64,000 bases of DNA from Cohnella endophytica (GTDB lineage Bacteria; Bacillota; Bacilli; Paenibacillales; Paenibacillaceae): the NCBI RefSeq assembly GCF_003628305.1, contig NZ_RBZM01000007.1:1-64000 (forward strand), read 5' to 3'. Below, in pieces: positions 45,022 through 54,240 of the stretch. The position numbers and the translations under genes are program-made. The first letter of the stretch is position 1. Every line of letters begins with the position of its first letter. The notes under the pieces were generated by a model. The model searched no databases. It was not told the DNA's origin and worked only from the letters and a program-made list of their open reading frames with translations.

Positions 45022-46311
45022 GTGTCAACAGTCGTTGTTGTAGGTACGCAATGGGGAGACGAAGGCAAAGGAAAAATTACCGATTACTTGGCGGAGAAAG
45101 CCGACGTCGTCGCTCGTTATCAAGGCGGGAATAACGCCGGGCATACGATCCTCATCGAGAACAAAAAATACAAGTTAACGATGGTTCCTTCCGGAATTTT
45201 TAATCAAAACAAATTGTGCGTCATCGGAAACGGGATGGTCATTAATCCCGGCGCTCTGGTGGAAGAAATTCAATATATTAACGACAACGGGTTCTCGACC
45301 GATAATCTGAAGATTAGCGATCGCGCCCACGTTATCATGCCGTATCATCTCGTCTTGGACGGACTGGAAGAAGACCGCAAAGCGGACAACAAAATCGGAA
45401 CGACTCGCAAGGGCATCGGCCCCTGCTACATGGATAAAGCCGCTCGCAACGGCATTCGTATCGCCGACCTTATGGTTGCCGAAGCTTTCGAAGAGAAAGC
45501 CCGCGCGATCATCGCGGACAAAAACCAAGTGATCACGCAGATGTACGGCGGCGAAGGTCTCGACGCGGATTCGATCATTAAAGATTACTTGGCGCTGGCG
45601 GAATTGCTTCGTCCATACGTTACCGACACTTCGGTGATATTGAACGACGCGATCGACGCAGGCAAGAAGGTATTGTTCGAAGGCGCGCAAGGCGTCATGC
45701 TCGATATCGATCAAGGCACGTACCCGTACGTAACGAGCTCGAATCCATCCGCCGGCGGAGTGTGCATCGGATCGGGAGTCGGTCCTTCGAAGATCCGCGA
45801 AGTCATCGGCGTAGCTAAGGCCTATACGACTCGCGTCGGAGACGGCCCGTTCCCGACGGAGCTGAACAATGACCTCGGGCAATGGATCCGCGACAAAGGC
45901 CACGAGTACGGTACCGTAACGGGCCGCCCTCGCCGCGTCGGCTGGTTCGACACGGTCGTCGTTCGCCACGCTCGCCGCGTGAGCGGAATCACGGGCTTGT
46001 CGCTCAACTCGCTCGACGTATTGACCGGCTTGGAGACGGTTAAGATCTGTACCGCCTACAAGTTCCGCGGAGAGCTGATGGAGCACTATCCGGCGAACCT
46101 GAAGCTGCTGGAAGAATGCGAAGCGGTATACGAGGAGCTGCCGGGCTGGAGCGAGGATATTTCCGAAGCGAAGACGCTTAGCGACTTGCCCGCGACGACG
46201 CAGCATTTCGTGAAGCGGATTACCGAGCTAACGGGAATTCCGATCGCGATTTTCTCCGTCGGCCGCAACCGCGAGCAGACGAACCAAGTCGCGCCGATCT
46301 ACGGTGCGTAA
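45022..46311 (+). CDS. purA: Adenylosuccinate synthetase
   Basis: Catalyses IMP + Asp + GTP to adenylosuccinate, the first AMP-specific step. The 429-residue protein starts [21 protein letters not shown] (from GTG 45022), with the GTP loop [27 protein letters not shown] and [18 protein letters not shown] lies eight bases before the GTG; the longer frame to 44992 is rejected because it enters the leader. It is the last of the dnaB-purA block and probably separately transcribed. Confidence 0.97.
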   Translation: MSTVVVVGTQWGDEGKGKITDYLAEKADVVARYQGGNNAGHTILIENKKYKLTMVPSGIFNQNKLCVIGNGMVINPGALVEEIQYINDNGFSTDNLKISDRAHVIMPYHLVLDGLEEDRKADNKIGTTRKGIGPCYMDKAARNGIRIADLMVAEAFEEKARAIIADKNQVITQMYGGEGLDADSIIKDYLALAELLRPYVTDTSVILNDAIDAGKKVLFEGAQGVMLDIDQGTYPYVTSSNPSAGGVCIGSGVGPSKIREVIGVAKAYTTRVGDGPFPTELNNDLGQWIRDKGHEYGTVTGRPRRVGWFDTVVVRHARRVSGITGLSLNSLDVLTGLETVKICTAYKFRGELMEHYPANLKLLEECEAVYEELPGWSEDISEAKTLSDLPATTQHFVKRITELTGIPIAIFSVGRNREQTNQVAPIYGA

Positions 46312-46330
46312 AATATAGGGTATGTATGGG

Positions 46331-46371
46331 AAGCCGTTTGGCGGATGTGAATCCGTCGGACGGCTTTTTTG
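46331..46371 (+). terminator. purA terminator
   Basis: AAGCCGT (46331-46337) and ACGGCTT (46360-46366), with an inner CGGAT/ATCCG stem, followed by TTTTTTG. Confidence 0.9.
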
Positions 46372-46394
46372 CTTGCTTGGGGGGAGTGGAGTTT

Positions 46395-46598
46395 AAGTAG
46401 CGCGGAGCTACTTAAACTTGTGCGATTGGCAGTAAAGTGGCCTGGAAGTAGCTCAGAGCTACTTAAATTAGAGCGATTGGCAGTAAGGTGACCCGGAAGT
46501 AGCATAGAGCTACTTAATCCAGAGGGATTGGCAAGAAAATTACTTTCAAGAAGCGGTGGGCTACTTATTTTAGCAACAAGCCTACGCCTCCTCCGCCC
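46395..46598. repeat. 51-bp tandem repeat of AAGTAGC/GCTACTT hairpins
   Basis: Units begin at 46395, 46446, 46497 and (degenerate) 46548, exactly 51 bases apart. Each starts with an inverted repeat AAGTAGC-NNN(N)-GAGCTACTT and continues with a conserved GCGATTGGCAGTAA-type block. On the minus strand the array stays open with a 17-residue repeat (SSSELLPGHFTANR-like), within a 190-codon frame that has no ribosome site and crosses the purA terminator; I do not call that a gene. It fills the 480-bp space between purA and the RND pump. No sigma-A promoter is obvious in the remainder. Confidence 0.88.
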
Positions 46599-46791
46599 CA
46601 ACCGAAGGGCGTATCGCGACTCCGACCTGAGTCTAGGTAAAAAAACATACCCCAGACCATGTTGCCGTTGGTGGAAGCAATTTACAATCATAACCATGGA
46701 CATAAAGTTTACCTTGCATCCGAAAGACATGGTGCGACGAGCTAACGCAACCTCATAAACAAATTTCAAATGAAGAGTGGAGAGAGTACGC

Positions 46792-49700
46792 ATGCAGTTT
46801 TTTACGAAATTCTCGTTAAGGAATCCGGTGGCCATCGTTCTTCTGGTCATCCTGGTCGCAGTAGGCGGCATGTATGCCGCAACTCAGTTTAAGCAGGAGC
46901 AACAGCCGGAGATCGCGTTCCCGGGCATCATGGTGTCCGCCCAATATCCCGGCGCTGCACCGAATGAAGTAATGAACCAAGTGACATTGCCGCTTGAGAA
47001 AGTGCTCAAGAACGTAGAGGGCGTGAAAAACGTCACTTCCCAGTCGGCGAACGGAATCTCCATGCTGCAACTGGAATTTAGCTTCAACGACGACATGAAG
47101 AAAAAACAAGAGGTCGTGAAACAAGCGATCGGCGACGTTCAGTTGCCGCAGAATGCGCAGAAGCCGGAAGTTCGGTACTTCTCGACGACGAACCAACCGA
47201 TTATGTACACTTCGATAGCCGCTCGCGACGGCACGACTCAGGAACAGCTGAACGAGATCGTGAAGACGAAGCTGATTCCGAAGCTGCAAGCGATCGAAGG
47301 CGTAACGAACGTCGAAGCAACCGGGCTAAAGGACGACGGCGTGTATATCCGCCTAGATGCCCCCAAGATGGCGGCAAAAGGCATTACTTACGAGCAAGTC
47401 ATCTCCACGCTTCAAGCGAACAATCTTAGCTTGCCGCTAGGGGAAGCGACGTTAAACGATAATCGGCTTCCGGTATTCGTGCAAGGCGACCTGACGACGC
47501 TCGATCAACTGAAGAGCTGGGCGTTGACTCCCGCGGGAGACGTGAAGCTGTCGGATATCGCGCAGGTCGAACAGGGCAAGCCATTGGATATCATCAGCTT
47601 GACGAACGGCGGACCTAGCGTAACCTTGAACATCGTGAAATCCAGCAGTGCCAATACCGTGGAAGTCGCGAACAAAGTGACTCAAGCGTACGCGGACGCG
47701 GAGAAAGACGGCCAAGTTCAAACGTTGGTCATGTACAACCGGGCAACGGATGTCAAGGAATCGGTCAACTCGCTGGCCCGCGAAGGCGCGTTAGGCGCAT
47801 TGTTCGCTTCGATTCTCATCTTGTTCTTCCTCAGGAACATTCGCGCGACGCTGATCGCGATCGTCTCCATCCCGCTGTCGATGCTCATCGCGATGATCTG
47901 CTTGAAGACGTTCACCGACGTTACCCTGAACATCATGACGTTGGGCGGCTTGGCGGTGGCAACCGGCCGGGTCGTCGACGACAGTATCGTCGTCATCGAG
48001 AATATCGTGCGAAGAATGCGAGGGGAGAAAATCGGCAAGGAGCTGATCCAGTCCGCTACGGCTGAGGTCGGCAGAGCGATTACCTCTTCCACGCTGACGA
48101 CGGTGGCGGTATTCGCTCCGCTAGGTTTACTGCAAGGGATGATCGGCGGTTACTTCAAGCCCTTCGCCCTGACGGTCGGGTTCGCGCTCGTCTCGTCCCT
48201 TCTCGTAGCGCTTACCGTCGTCCCGCTGATGGCTTGGGCGCTCATGAAGAACGCCAAGCTGAAGGAAGCGAAACCGTCGGCGATGAGCCGCGGCTACAAA
48301 CGCGTGCTGCGTTGGTCGCTCGGACATAAAGCGATCGTAATCATCGTCGCGGTACTGTTGTTCGCCGGCAGCCTTGTTCCGATCTTTGCCGGCAAGGTAG
48401 GAGTCGTGCTGCTGCCGCAATCGGATTATAAATACATGTTCGCTAATCTTACGATGCCTAAAGGAACGGCTATCGACGCGGTAAAGAAAGAAGCTGATAG
48501 GCTCGACGCGATCATTCGCCAGAATAAAGACGTCGAGAACACGAACGTAACCGTCGGCGGAGGAATGACCGGCGGCGGTGTAACCAACGGAGCGGAATGG
48601 TTCATCGGGCTGCGCTCGGAAGCCGATCTGGATCGATTCACGGAGGAGATCGGTCCGCTGGTGAAGGTTCCGGAAGGCTCGGACTTCAGCTTGATCAAAG
48701 ACGATATGAGCGGCGGCGGAACCGTGGCCATTACCGTTACGGGTTCGTCGGCCGCGGACATTCGGACGGCAACCGAACAAATAACCGAAACCGTGCGCGG
48801 AATCAAAGGGATCGACCATATTAGCAATAACCTGCAGGATGGCACGAAAGGGATCGCCATCGAGGTTCGCCAGAAGGATGCCGCGAAGGTCGGACTTTCG
48901 GCGATGCAGGCCGGAATGATCCTTCGTCCGTTCCTCGCGGAGACGAACGCGGGAAGGATCGGAGACGGTACGAAAGCCAGCGATCTGTATCTCTCGCTGA
49001 ACGGTACATCGATCGCCTCGATCGAAGATATCGGAAATCTGAAGCTTCATACGCCGATGGGCACGGACGTGCTCGTGAAAGATATCGCGGACGTTAAGAT
49101 GACGCAGTTGCCGAGCACGCTGCAATTCAAGAACGGGTCGGAGTTCGCGACGGTGTCCGCGCAAATCACGGACAAAGAAGCGAGCAAAGTGAACGCGAGC
49201 TTGGAGAAAGCCCTCAAGGAGCTTAAACTGCCCGCAGGGATCGAGTATAAAATGGGCGGCAGCGACGAGGAGATCGGGCAGATGATGAGCGACATGCTCA
49301 TGGCCATGCTTGTTGCCATCGGAATGGTTTATATCGTAATGGTCATCGCTTTCCGGGAAGGAAGAGCACCGCTTGCCGTCCTGTTCTCGCTGCCATTCGC
49401 GTTAATCGGCGGATTGGCGGGCACGTTGGCGGCCGGCGAGCCGGTATCGGTGTCGAGCATGATCGGATTCCTCATGCTGATCGGAATCGTCGTCACGAAC
49501 GCGATCGTCTTGATCGAGCGCGTACAGCAACAGATCGAGCACGGGCTTACGATTCGCGAAGCGTTAATCGAAGCGGGCGGAACGAGATTACGGCCGATTC
49601 TGATGACCGCGATCGCTACGATCTGCGCGTTGATGCCTTTAGCGATGGGCCTTGGCGGAGGCAGCATTATTTCCAGCGGGCTGGCGGTCGTCGTAATCGG

Positions 49701-49833
49701 AGGTTTGACGAGTTCCACGTTGCTTACGCTCGTCGTCGTGCCGGTCATGTACGAACTTCTCTACTATAGAAAGTCCCGCAAGCAACGCAAAGCGATCGCG
49801 GGCGCGACGGCGGCGTCCGAAGCGGCGGCCTAA
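46792..49833 (+). CDS. RND-family efflux transporter (SwrC-like)
   Basis: Proton-driven exporter of 1013 residues. It has the N-terminal RNPVAIVLLVILVAVGGMYA membrane segment, two large extracytoplasmic porter domains (~35-325 and ~540-840) and two clusters of membrane segments. The MTLGGLAVATGRVVDDSIVVIENI segment carries acidic residues equivalent to the proton relay. Nearest in kind is B. subtilis SwrC (YerP), a stand-alone Gram-positive RND protein for surfactin and fatty acids. No adaptor or outer-membrane gene is present, fitting a Gram-positive cell. ATG 46792 is preceded by GGAGAG. Confidence 0.93.
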   Translation: MQFFTKFSLRNPVAIVLLVILVAVGGMYAATQFKQEQQPEIAFPGIMVSAQYPGAAPNEVMNQVTLPLEKVLKNVEGVKNVTSQSANGISMLQLEFSFNDDMKKKQEVVKQAIGDVQLPQNAQKPEVRYFSTTNQPIMYTSIAARDGTTQEQLNEIVKTKLIPKLQAIEGVTNVEATGLKDDGVYIRLDAPKMAAKGITYEQVISTLQANNLSLPLGEATLNDNRLPVFVQGDLTTLDQLKSWALTPAGDVKLSDIAQVEQGKPLDIISLTNGGPSVTLNIVKSSSANTVEVANKVTQAYADAEKDGQVQTLVMYNRATDVKESVNSLAREGALGALFASILILFFLRNIRATLIAIVSIPLSMLIAMICLKTFTDVTLNIMTLGGLAVATGRVVDDSIVVIENIVRRMRGEKIGKELIQSATAEVGRAITSSTLTTVAVFAPLGLLQGMIGGYFKPFALTVGFALVSSLLVALTVVPLMAWALMKNAKLKEAKPSAMSRGYKRVLRWSLGHKAIVIIVAVLLFAGSLVPIFAGKVGVVLLPQSDYKYMFANLTMPKGTAIDAVKKEADRLDAIIRQNKDVENTNVTVGGGMTGGGVTNGAEWFIGLRSEADLDRFTEEIGPLVKVPEGSDFSLIKDDMSGGGTVAITVTGSSAADIRTATEQITETVRGIKGIDHISNNLQDGTKGIAIEVRQKDAAKVGLSAMQAGMILRPFLAETNAGRIGDGTKASDLYLSLNGTSIASIEDIGNLKLHTPMGTDVLVKDIADVKMTQLPSTLQFKNGSEFATVSAQITDKEASKVNASLEKALKELKLPAGIEYKMGGSDEEIGQMMSDMLMAMLVAIGMVYIVMVIAFREGRAPLAVLFSLPFALIGGLAGTLAAGEPVSVSSMIGFLMLIGIVVTNAIVLIERVQQQIEHGLTIREALIEAGGTRLRPILMTAIATICALMPLAMGLGGGSIISSGLAVVVIGGLTSSTLLTLVVVPVMYELLYYRKSRKQRKAIAGATAASEAAA

Positions 49834-49878
49834 CCTTAAGTCGAATATAGTAACTCTATCTCACGCCTCTTGCCGTTC

Positions 49879-49916
49879 ACCCGGGAAAATTCCTTCTCGC
49901 AAGGAATTTTCCGGGT
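49879..49916 (+). terminator. Hairpin after the RND gene
   Basis: ACCCGGGAAAATTCCTT (49879-49895) and AAGGAATTTTCCGGGT (49901-49916) pair with one bulged G around CTCGC. The following T-run is weak (GTGTTTTT, 15 bases on). Confidence 0.6.
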
Positions 49917-50010
49917 CGCGCAAGGGGTGTTTTTCTATGAAAAAGGAATGATTAGAAGGAGGTTTGCCCATACTAAAAACTATGAAAACGCGTTAGCGGG
50001 AGGTTCGATC

Positions 50011-50667
50011 ATGTTCAAGTGGGTAAGCTGGGTGATCCGGATGGGAGCGACGGCTTTGCTGCTCAGCTTCTTATGCATATGGACGACGGGGTACATCGTG
50101 AACAGTTATATGGAATCGGTCGTGAAGCAGTTGGATTTGCCGCTAGACGTTCAGCCGATCGCTTTGTCAGGCATATGGGGAACGTTATGGGGAGCGCATC
50201 CCGCGCCGAAAGCAAAAAATGCCGCAGAGTCCAACAAGCCGTCGGAAGAAGTTAGTCCAACGTCGTCTCACGAGGCGGATCCGATTGCGAGCGACGACAG
50301 CGAGCCCTCGGATCTGCCGGTATCCGGGGAACCGAATTCTCCGACCTCGGCTAGCCCCGGACCCGGCTCGGGCACGGGGGAACCGGAAGCCGATCCGGTA
50401 TTTAACGGCAGCGGTCAGAACCAAGGATCGGGAGCCGCGCAATTGACGGACGACCAAAGGCAGCAGCTTTACGCGACGGTCGTCTCCAAGCTCAATCCGG
50501 AGCAGCTCCAACAGCTCTCCGAAGCGCTTAAAGGAGGGCTCTCGCAAGAGAAGCTGACGAAGGTGCAGACGATGCTCAAATCCGCGCTCAGCGAAGAGGA
50601 ATACGCCCAGATGATGGAGGTTCTCCAAGGCGGCCGGAAAACGGATGCATCCACCGCGCCGGAGTAA
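50011..50667 (+). CDS. Hypothetical membrane-anchored protein
   Basis: About 218 residues, family not recognised. It has an N-terminal membrane segment (MGATALLLSFLCIWTTGYIV, ~9-28), a long Ser/Pro/Glu/Gly-rich linker (~63-140), and a C-terminal helical region with LTDDQRQQLYATVVSKLNPEQLQQLSEAL and EEYAQMMEVLQGG (in parts). The linker suggests an extracytoplasmic C-terminus. ATG 50011 has GGGAGG seven bases upstream; the longer frame to 49870 has no ribosome site and crosses the hairpin. Confidence 0.75.
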   Translation: MFKWVSWVIRMGATALLLSFLCIWTTGYIVNSYMESVVKQLDLPLDVQPIALSGIWGTLWGAHPAPKAKNAAESNKPSEEVSPTSSHEADPIASDDSEPSDLPVSGEPNSPTSASPGPGSGTGEPEADPVFNGSGQNQGSGAAQLTDDQRQQLYATVVSKLNPEQLQQLSEALKGGLSQEKLTKVQTMLKSALSEEEYAQMMEVLQGGRKTDASTAPE

Positions 50668-50685
50668 ATAAAACGGTTACATTTT

Positions 50686-50728
50686 AAAGGACCGCAGGGC
50701 GTTAAGCCAGGCGGTTCTTTCCATTTTT
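50686..50728 (+). terminator. Terminator before the M23 peptidase gene
   Basis: AAAGGACCGC (50686-50695) and GCGGTTCTTT (50711-50720) pair over 10 bp (one G-T), followed by CCATTTTT. Confidence 0.8.
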
Positions 50729-50752
50729 CATAATTCTAATGCGGTCAAAAGG

Positions 50753-50782
50753 TTGATCGCTTTGTCGGACCTATGCTAAAGT
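50753..50782 (+). promoter_or_regulatory. Promoter of the M23 peptidase gene
   Basis: TTGATC, an 18-base spacer and TAAAGT with an extended TGC. Confidence 0.6.
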
Positions 50783-50845
50783 GAAGTACATGCTTTTGCC
50801 AAAACCGGGAAAAGAATACCGAATGCAAGCGAAAAGGAGAGTATC

Positions 50846-52408
50846 ATGGCCGTTTTCAGAGGAATGGATCGAATACGGAAAATGATCGCGGCTACGCGGC
50901 AAACCTTCCGGCAGATTCGGTCCGCGCAAGCGGAAGAGAAGCCTTTAACGGAACGACAATCGCAGCCTATTCTCACTCATATACGCAATTATCGCCGCCC
51001 CATTATCGTATCGGCCTGCGGTCTCGCCGCAATCGTCGCCGTCGGAATCGGAGCGCGCAATTATGTCGAAGCTCATAGCGTTGACTACTATCAAGTTATC
51101 TTGAATGGCACGCCCATCGGCGAGATCAGTAGCGAAGCTAAGGTTAACGAGCTATTGACGGCCAAGTCGGCCGAGCTGGAGGCAGCCAACGCCCCCGTCC
51201 ACCTAGTGCTTAACGAGGGACAGGTCACATACGAGCCTGAAAGGGCTTACAAAAAGAAGACCGACGACAGCGCTACGCTGGCTCGTCTCGAAGGCATGCT
51301 GCAAACCCACGCCGTCGGCGTGAAGCTCATCATCGACGGCAAGGAAGTCGGTATCGTCCGCGACGAGAAAGCGGCTAACGCGGTGCTGCAGAAAGTCAAG
51401 AACAAGTACGTTCCGGCAAGCGCGGCCAAGAAAGCCGGTACGGAAGTTCAGACGTTATCCGTAAGCACCGGCAGCAAGGCGAGCGCAATCGCGGCTCAGC
51501 CTCAACGTACGGTGACCTCCGTCACCTTCGTAGAGAAGGTAGAGATGGTACCGGCGAATATCGAGGCTTCGCAGCTATCGGATCCGAACGAGCTGTACAG
51601 CAAGCTGACGGTAGGCGAGCCGATTCCTCGGAAGTACACGGTGCAGGCGGGCGATTGCATTGGTTGTATCGCGGCGAAGATGGATGTCACCGAAGAATTG
51701 ATCCATCAGAACAACAGCTGGATCAAAGGCGACAGTATCAGAGTCGGCGACGTGTTGGATCTGTCCGATGAAGAACCGCCGATCCTCAACGTCAATTCGG
51801 AAGAGCAGGTTACGCAAGTCGAAGATATCGAACCGCCGATTCAATACCAGACGAGCGATTCGATGAAGAAGGGTCAGCAGAAAGTCCTTCGCGAAGGTAC
51901 GGAAGGCAAACAACAAGTGACCTATCGCCTAATCAAGCGTAACGGATCGCTGCTCGAAGAAGAGCAGGTTGATAAGAAAGTACTTAAAGCCCCTATCCCG
52001 ACGATCATCCTCAGGGGAACGAAAGTCATTCGCGGGGAAGGTTCGGGTAAATTCATCTGGCCGGTTATCGGCGCTCGCATCACCAGTTACATGGGCGAAA
52101 GATGGGGACGAATGCATAAGGGCATCGACATCGTCGGCAATAGCAACATCAAAGCCGCGGACGAAGGCGTCGTCGAATTCGCCGGGTACAAATCGGGCGG
52201 ATTAGGAAACGCAGTAATTATTAACCATAAAAACGGATTCAAAACCACGTACGGACATATGAAGAGCGTAAAAGTGAAGCAGGGTCAAATCGTCGAGAAG
52301 GGCGACGTGATCGGCATCATGGGAAGCACGGGGCACTCTACCGGCACGCACCTTCACTTCGAAGTTTACTTAAACGGCAAGCTTAAGAATCCAACCAGCT
52401 ATTTATAA
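50846..52408 (+). CDS. M23 family metallopeptidase with LysM and G5 domains
   Basis: The 520-residue envelope protein has one membrane segment (~54-70). A LysM-type peptidoglycan-binding unit lies near residues 260-305 (KYTVQAGDCIGCIAAKMDVTEELI, in parts) and a G5 domain at ~325-395. The C-terminal M23 endopeptidase (~400-520) has the zinc ligands in HKGIDIVG (H..D) and HLHFEV (HxH). Its likely substrate is peptidoglycan cross-bridges or stem peptides. The domain order is like B. subtilis YycO-region/SpoIIQ-type peptidases. It stands alone with its own promoter and terminator. Confidence 0.93.
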   Translation: MAVFRGMDRIRKMIAATRQTFRQIRSAQAEEKPLTERQSQPILTHIRNYRRPIIVSACGLAAIVAVGIGARNYVEAHSVDYYQVILNGTPIGEISSEAKVNELLTAKSAELEAANAPVHLVLNEGQVTYEPERAYKKKTDDSATLARLEGMLQTHAVGVKLIIDGKEVGIVRDEKAANAVLQKVKNKYVPASAAKKAGTEVQTLSVSTGSKASAIAAQPQRTVTSVTFVEKVEMVPANIEASQLSDPNELYSKLTVGEPIPRKYTVQAGDCIGCIAAKMDVTEELIHQNNSWIKGDSIRVGDVLDLSDEEPPILNVNSEEQVTQVEDIEPPIQYQTSDSMKKGQQKVLREGTEGKQQVTYRLIKRNGSLLEEEQVDKKVLKAPIPTIILRGTKVIRGEGSGKFIWPVIGARITSYMGERWGRMHKGIDIVGNSNIKAADEGVVEFAGYKSGGLGNAVIINHKNGFKTTYGHMKSVKVKQGQIVEKGDVIGIMGSTGHSTGTHLHFEVYLNGKLKNPTSYL

Positions 52409-52430
52409 TATTGGCTCATTTCGAAGACGA

Positions 52431-52460
52431 GCGCAGTCCCGCGGGACTGTGCTTTTTTTT
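52431..52460 (+). terminator. M23 peptidase gene terminator
   Basis: GCGCAGTCCC and GGGACTGTGC pair around GC (one G-T) and are followed by eight T. Confidence 0.92.
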
Positions 52461-52567
52461 ATAGCTTCCCTCTCGGATCTTCAAACTTTCTTTCGTTTTA
52501 TCCCCGGAGTAATTTCAAACCTGCTTGGTATGATGGGTTCCATGAATCACGAAAGCGGGGAACGAAC

Positions 52568-53539
52568 ATGCGCAGGGGAATGGCTATCATGATCGCAATG
52601 GCGATCTTGTTCGGAATAGGGATGATCGAAAGCGGGAATCGGGCGGCGACCGCCAAGGAAAACGGAGATTGGCGGGATCAGCGGCTTATCGCCCACGCGA
52701 TGGGGGCGATCGAAGGCGCCAAGTACACGAATTCCTATGAAGCATTCATGTCGAGCTACGACAAAGGATACCGATTGTTCGAGGTCGATCTCGTCCTCAC
52801 GTCGGACGGGCAGTTAGCAGCCAGGCACGACTGGAAGATGGATTTTCAATTCGGATTGGCTGAGAAAGTGGGTACGGCGCTGACGCTGTCGCAATTCAAG
52901 GGAGACTTGATATTGAATAAGTACCGGCCCTTGTCTTTCGCGGACATTGTCGGACTGATGCATCGGTACCCGGATATTTACGTCATTACGGATACGAAAG
53001 AGACGGATCCCGAGAAGACGAGCCGACAATTCGAGCATATGGTACGGGAAGCGAACAAGATCGATTCCGCGATTTTGGATCGAATCGTCCCGGAAATCTA
53101 TACGCCGGATATGTACGAGGCCGTCATGAGAGTGTACCCTTTTCCAAGGAAAATCTATTCGCTGTACCTCTCGAATCCGTCCTCCGCCAACGTGATTTCC
53201 TTCGTGAAGGACAAGGACTTCTCAGCGGTAGCGATGCCGATCTACCGGTCCCTGCTAGATCCGACTCTTGTCCCGCGGTTGAACGGGATGGGAGTAAAGA
53301 GTTACGTTCATTCGGTGGACAACCGAGTGTTGATGATTTTACTGAAGTGGATCGGGGTCTATGGATTTTATACGGACTTGGAAGCAAGCCCCGCTCGACT
53401 GTTGGAGGGCCTGAAGACGGCGAACGAGGAAGCGCGGATCGTCATGCTGGGCATCGGAATATCGCTGGTAGGCTACGGCATACTACGGATGAAACGACGG
53501 ACTCCTAGGAAAAAGATAATGGCAAAGGCGGAAAGATAA
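52568..53539 (+). CDS. Glycerophosphodiester phosphodiesterase-like secreted protein
   Basis: The 323-residue protein has an N-terminal signal segment (~1-28) and a C-terminal membrane segment (ARIVMLGIGISLVGYGILRM, ~293-312). The GDPD/PLC-like TIM-barrel domain has AHAMGAI...TNSYEAF, EVDLVLTSDGQLAARHDW and YVITDTKE; the usual AHRG reads AHAMG, so the first catalytic His is present but the Arg of HRG is not. It may hydrolyse lipid headgroups outside the membrane. Its stop shares TAATG with the response regulator gene, indicating one operon with the two-component system. Confidence 0.85.
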   Translation: MRRGMAIMIAMAILFGIGMIESGNRAATAKENGDWRDQRLIAHAMGAIEGAKYTNSYEAFMSSYDKGYRLFEVDLVLTSDGQLAARHDWKMDFQFGLAEKVGTALTLSQFKGDLILNKYRPLSFADIVGLMHRYPDIYVITDTKETDPEKTSRQFEHMVREANKIDSAILDRIVPEIYTPDMYEAVMRVYPFPRKIYSLYLSNPSSANVISFVKDKDFSAVAMPIYRSLLDPTLVPRLNGMGVKSYVHSVDNRVLMILLKWIGVYGFYTDLEASPARLLEGLKTANEEARIVMLGIGISLVGYGILRMKRRTPRKKIMAKAER

Positions 53540-54240
53540 TGTCCAAAAACAACGTGCTGGTCGTGGACGACGAAGACGAGATCAGGGAAGCTTTGGTCAT
53601 CTATTTAACGGGCGAGAACGTAGACGTATTTACGGCTTCCAACGGAGAGGAAGCGCTCGCGATCCTGGAGAAGGAGGCGATTCATCTTATTCTCATGGAC
53701 ATCATGATGCCCCGGATGGACGGCATGAAAGCAACGTTCAAGATTCGCGAAACCCGCAACATCCCGATTATCATGCTTTCCGCCAAATCGGAGGATATCG
53801 ATAAAATCATGGGGCTGAACATCGGGGCGGACGACTATATCACGAAACCCTTTAATCCGCTGGAATTGGTCGCCAGGGTCAAGTCCCAGCTCAGAAGGTT
53901 TACGAATCTCGGGGCGTACCGCACGGGCAATACGAATGACAGAATCGAGATTCGGGGATTGACGTTGGACAAAAGCGCCAAGACGGTCGAAGTGGACGGA
54001 GAAGAAGCGAGGCTCACGCCGAAGGAATACAAAATTCTCGAGCTGCTGATGGAAAACGGGGGGAAAGTGTTCTCGATCGACGAAATCTACGAGAAGGTAT
54101 GGAACGAGCCCTCCTACATGACGGAGAACACGGTTGCCGTCCATATCCGCAACATTCGCGAGAAAATCGAGATCAATCCGCGCGATCCGAAATATTTAAA
54201 GGTGGTGTGGGGTATTGGATATAAAATCGATAAAAAATAA
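53539..54240 (+). CDS. OmpR-family response regulator (VanR-like)
   Basis: The 233-residue regulator has a receiver domain with acidic pocket DDE, phospho-acceptor D54 (LMDIMMPRMDG), T/S and K (TKPF) switch residues, and a winged-helix DNA-binding domain (LTPKEYKILELLMENGGKVFSIDEIYEKVW, in parts). It overlaps the GDPD-like gene by one base and the kinase gene by 26 bp. The immediate target may be the neighbouring envelope gene. Confidence 0.94.
   Translation: MSKNNVLVVDDEDEIREALVIYLTGENVDVFTASNGEEALAILEKEAIHLILMDIMMPRMDGMKATFKIRETRNIPIIMLSAKSEDIDKIMGLNIGADDYITKPFNPLELVARVKSQLRRFTNLGAYRTGNTNDRIEIRGLTLDKSAKTVEVDGEEARLTPKEYKILELLMENGGKVFSIDEIYEKVWNEPSYMTENTVAVHIRNIREKIEINPRDPKYLKVVWGIGYKIDKK

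Noticed and set aside
46395-46598. Possible CRISPR array
   Set aside because: Units are contiguous and similar over their full 51 bp; there are no unique spacers and no cas genes.
46299-46871. 190-codon minus-strand frame with a 17-residue repeat
   Set aside because: No ribosome site, overlaps the RND gene start and the purA terminator; the periodic peptide is explained by the 51-bp DNA repeat.
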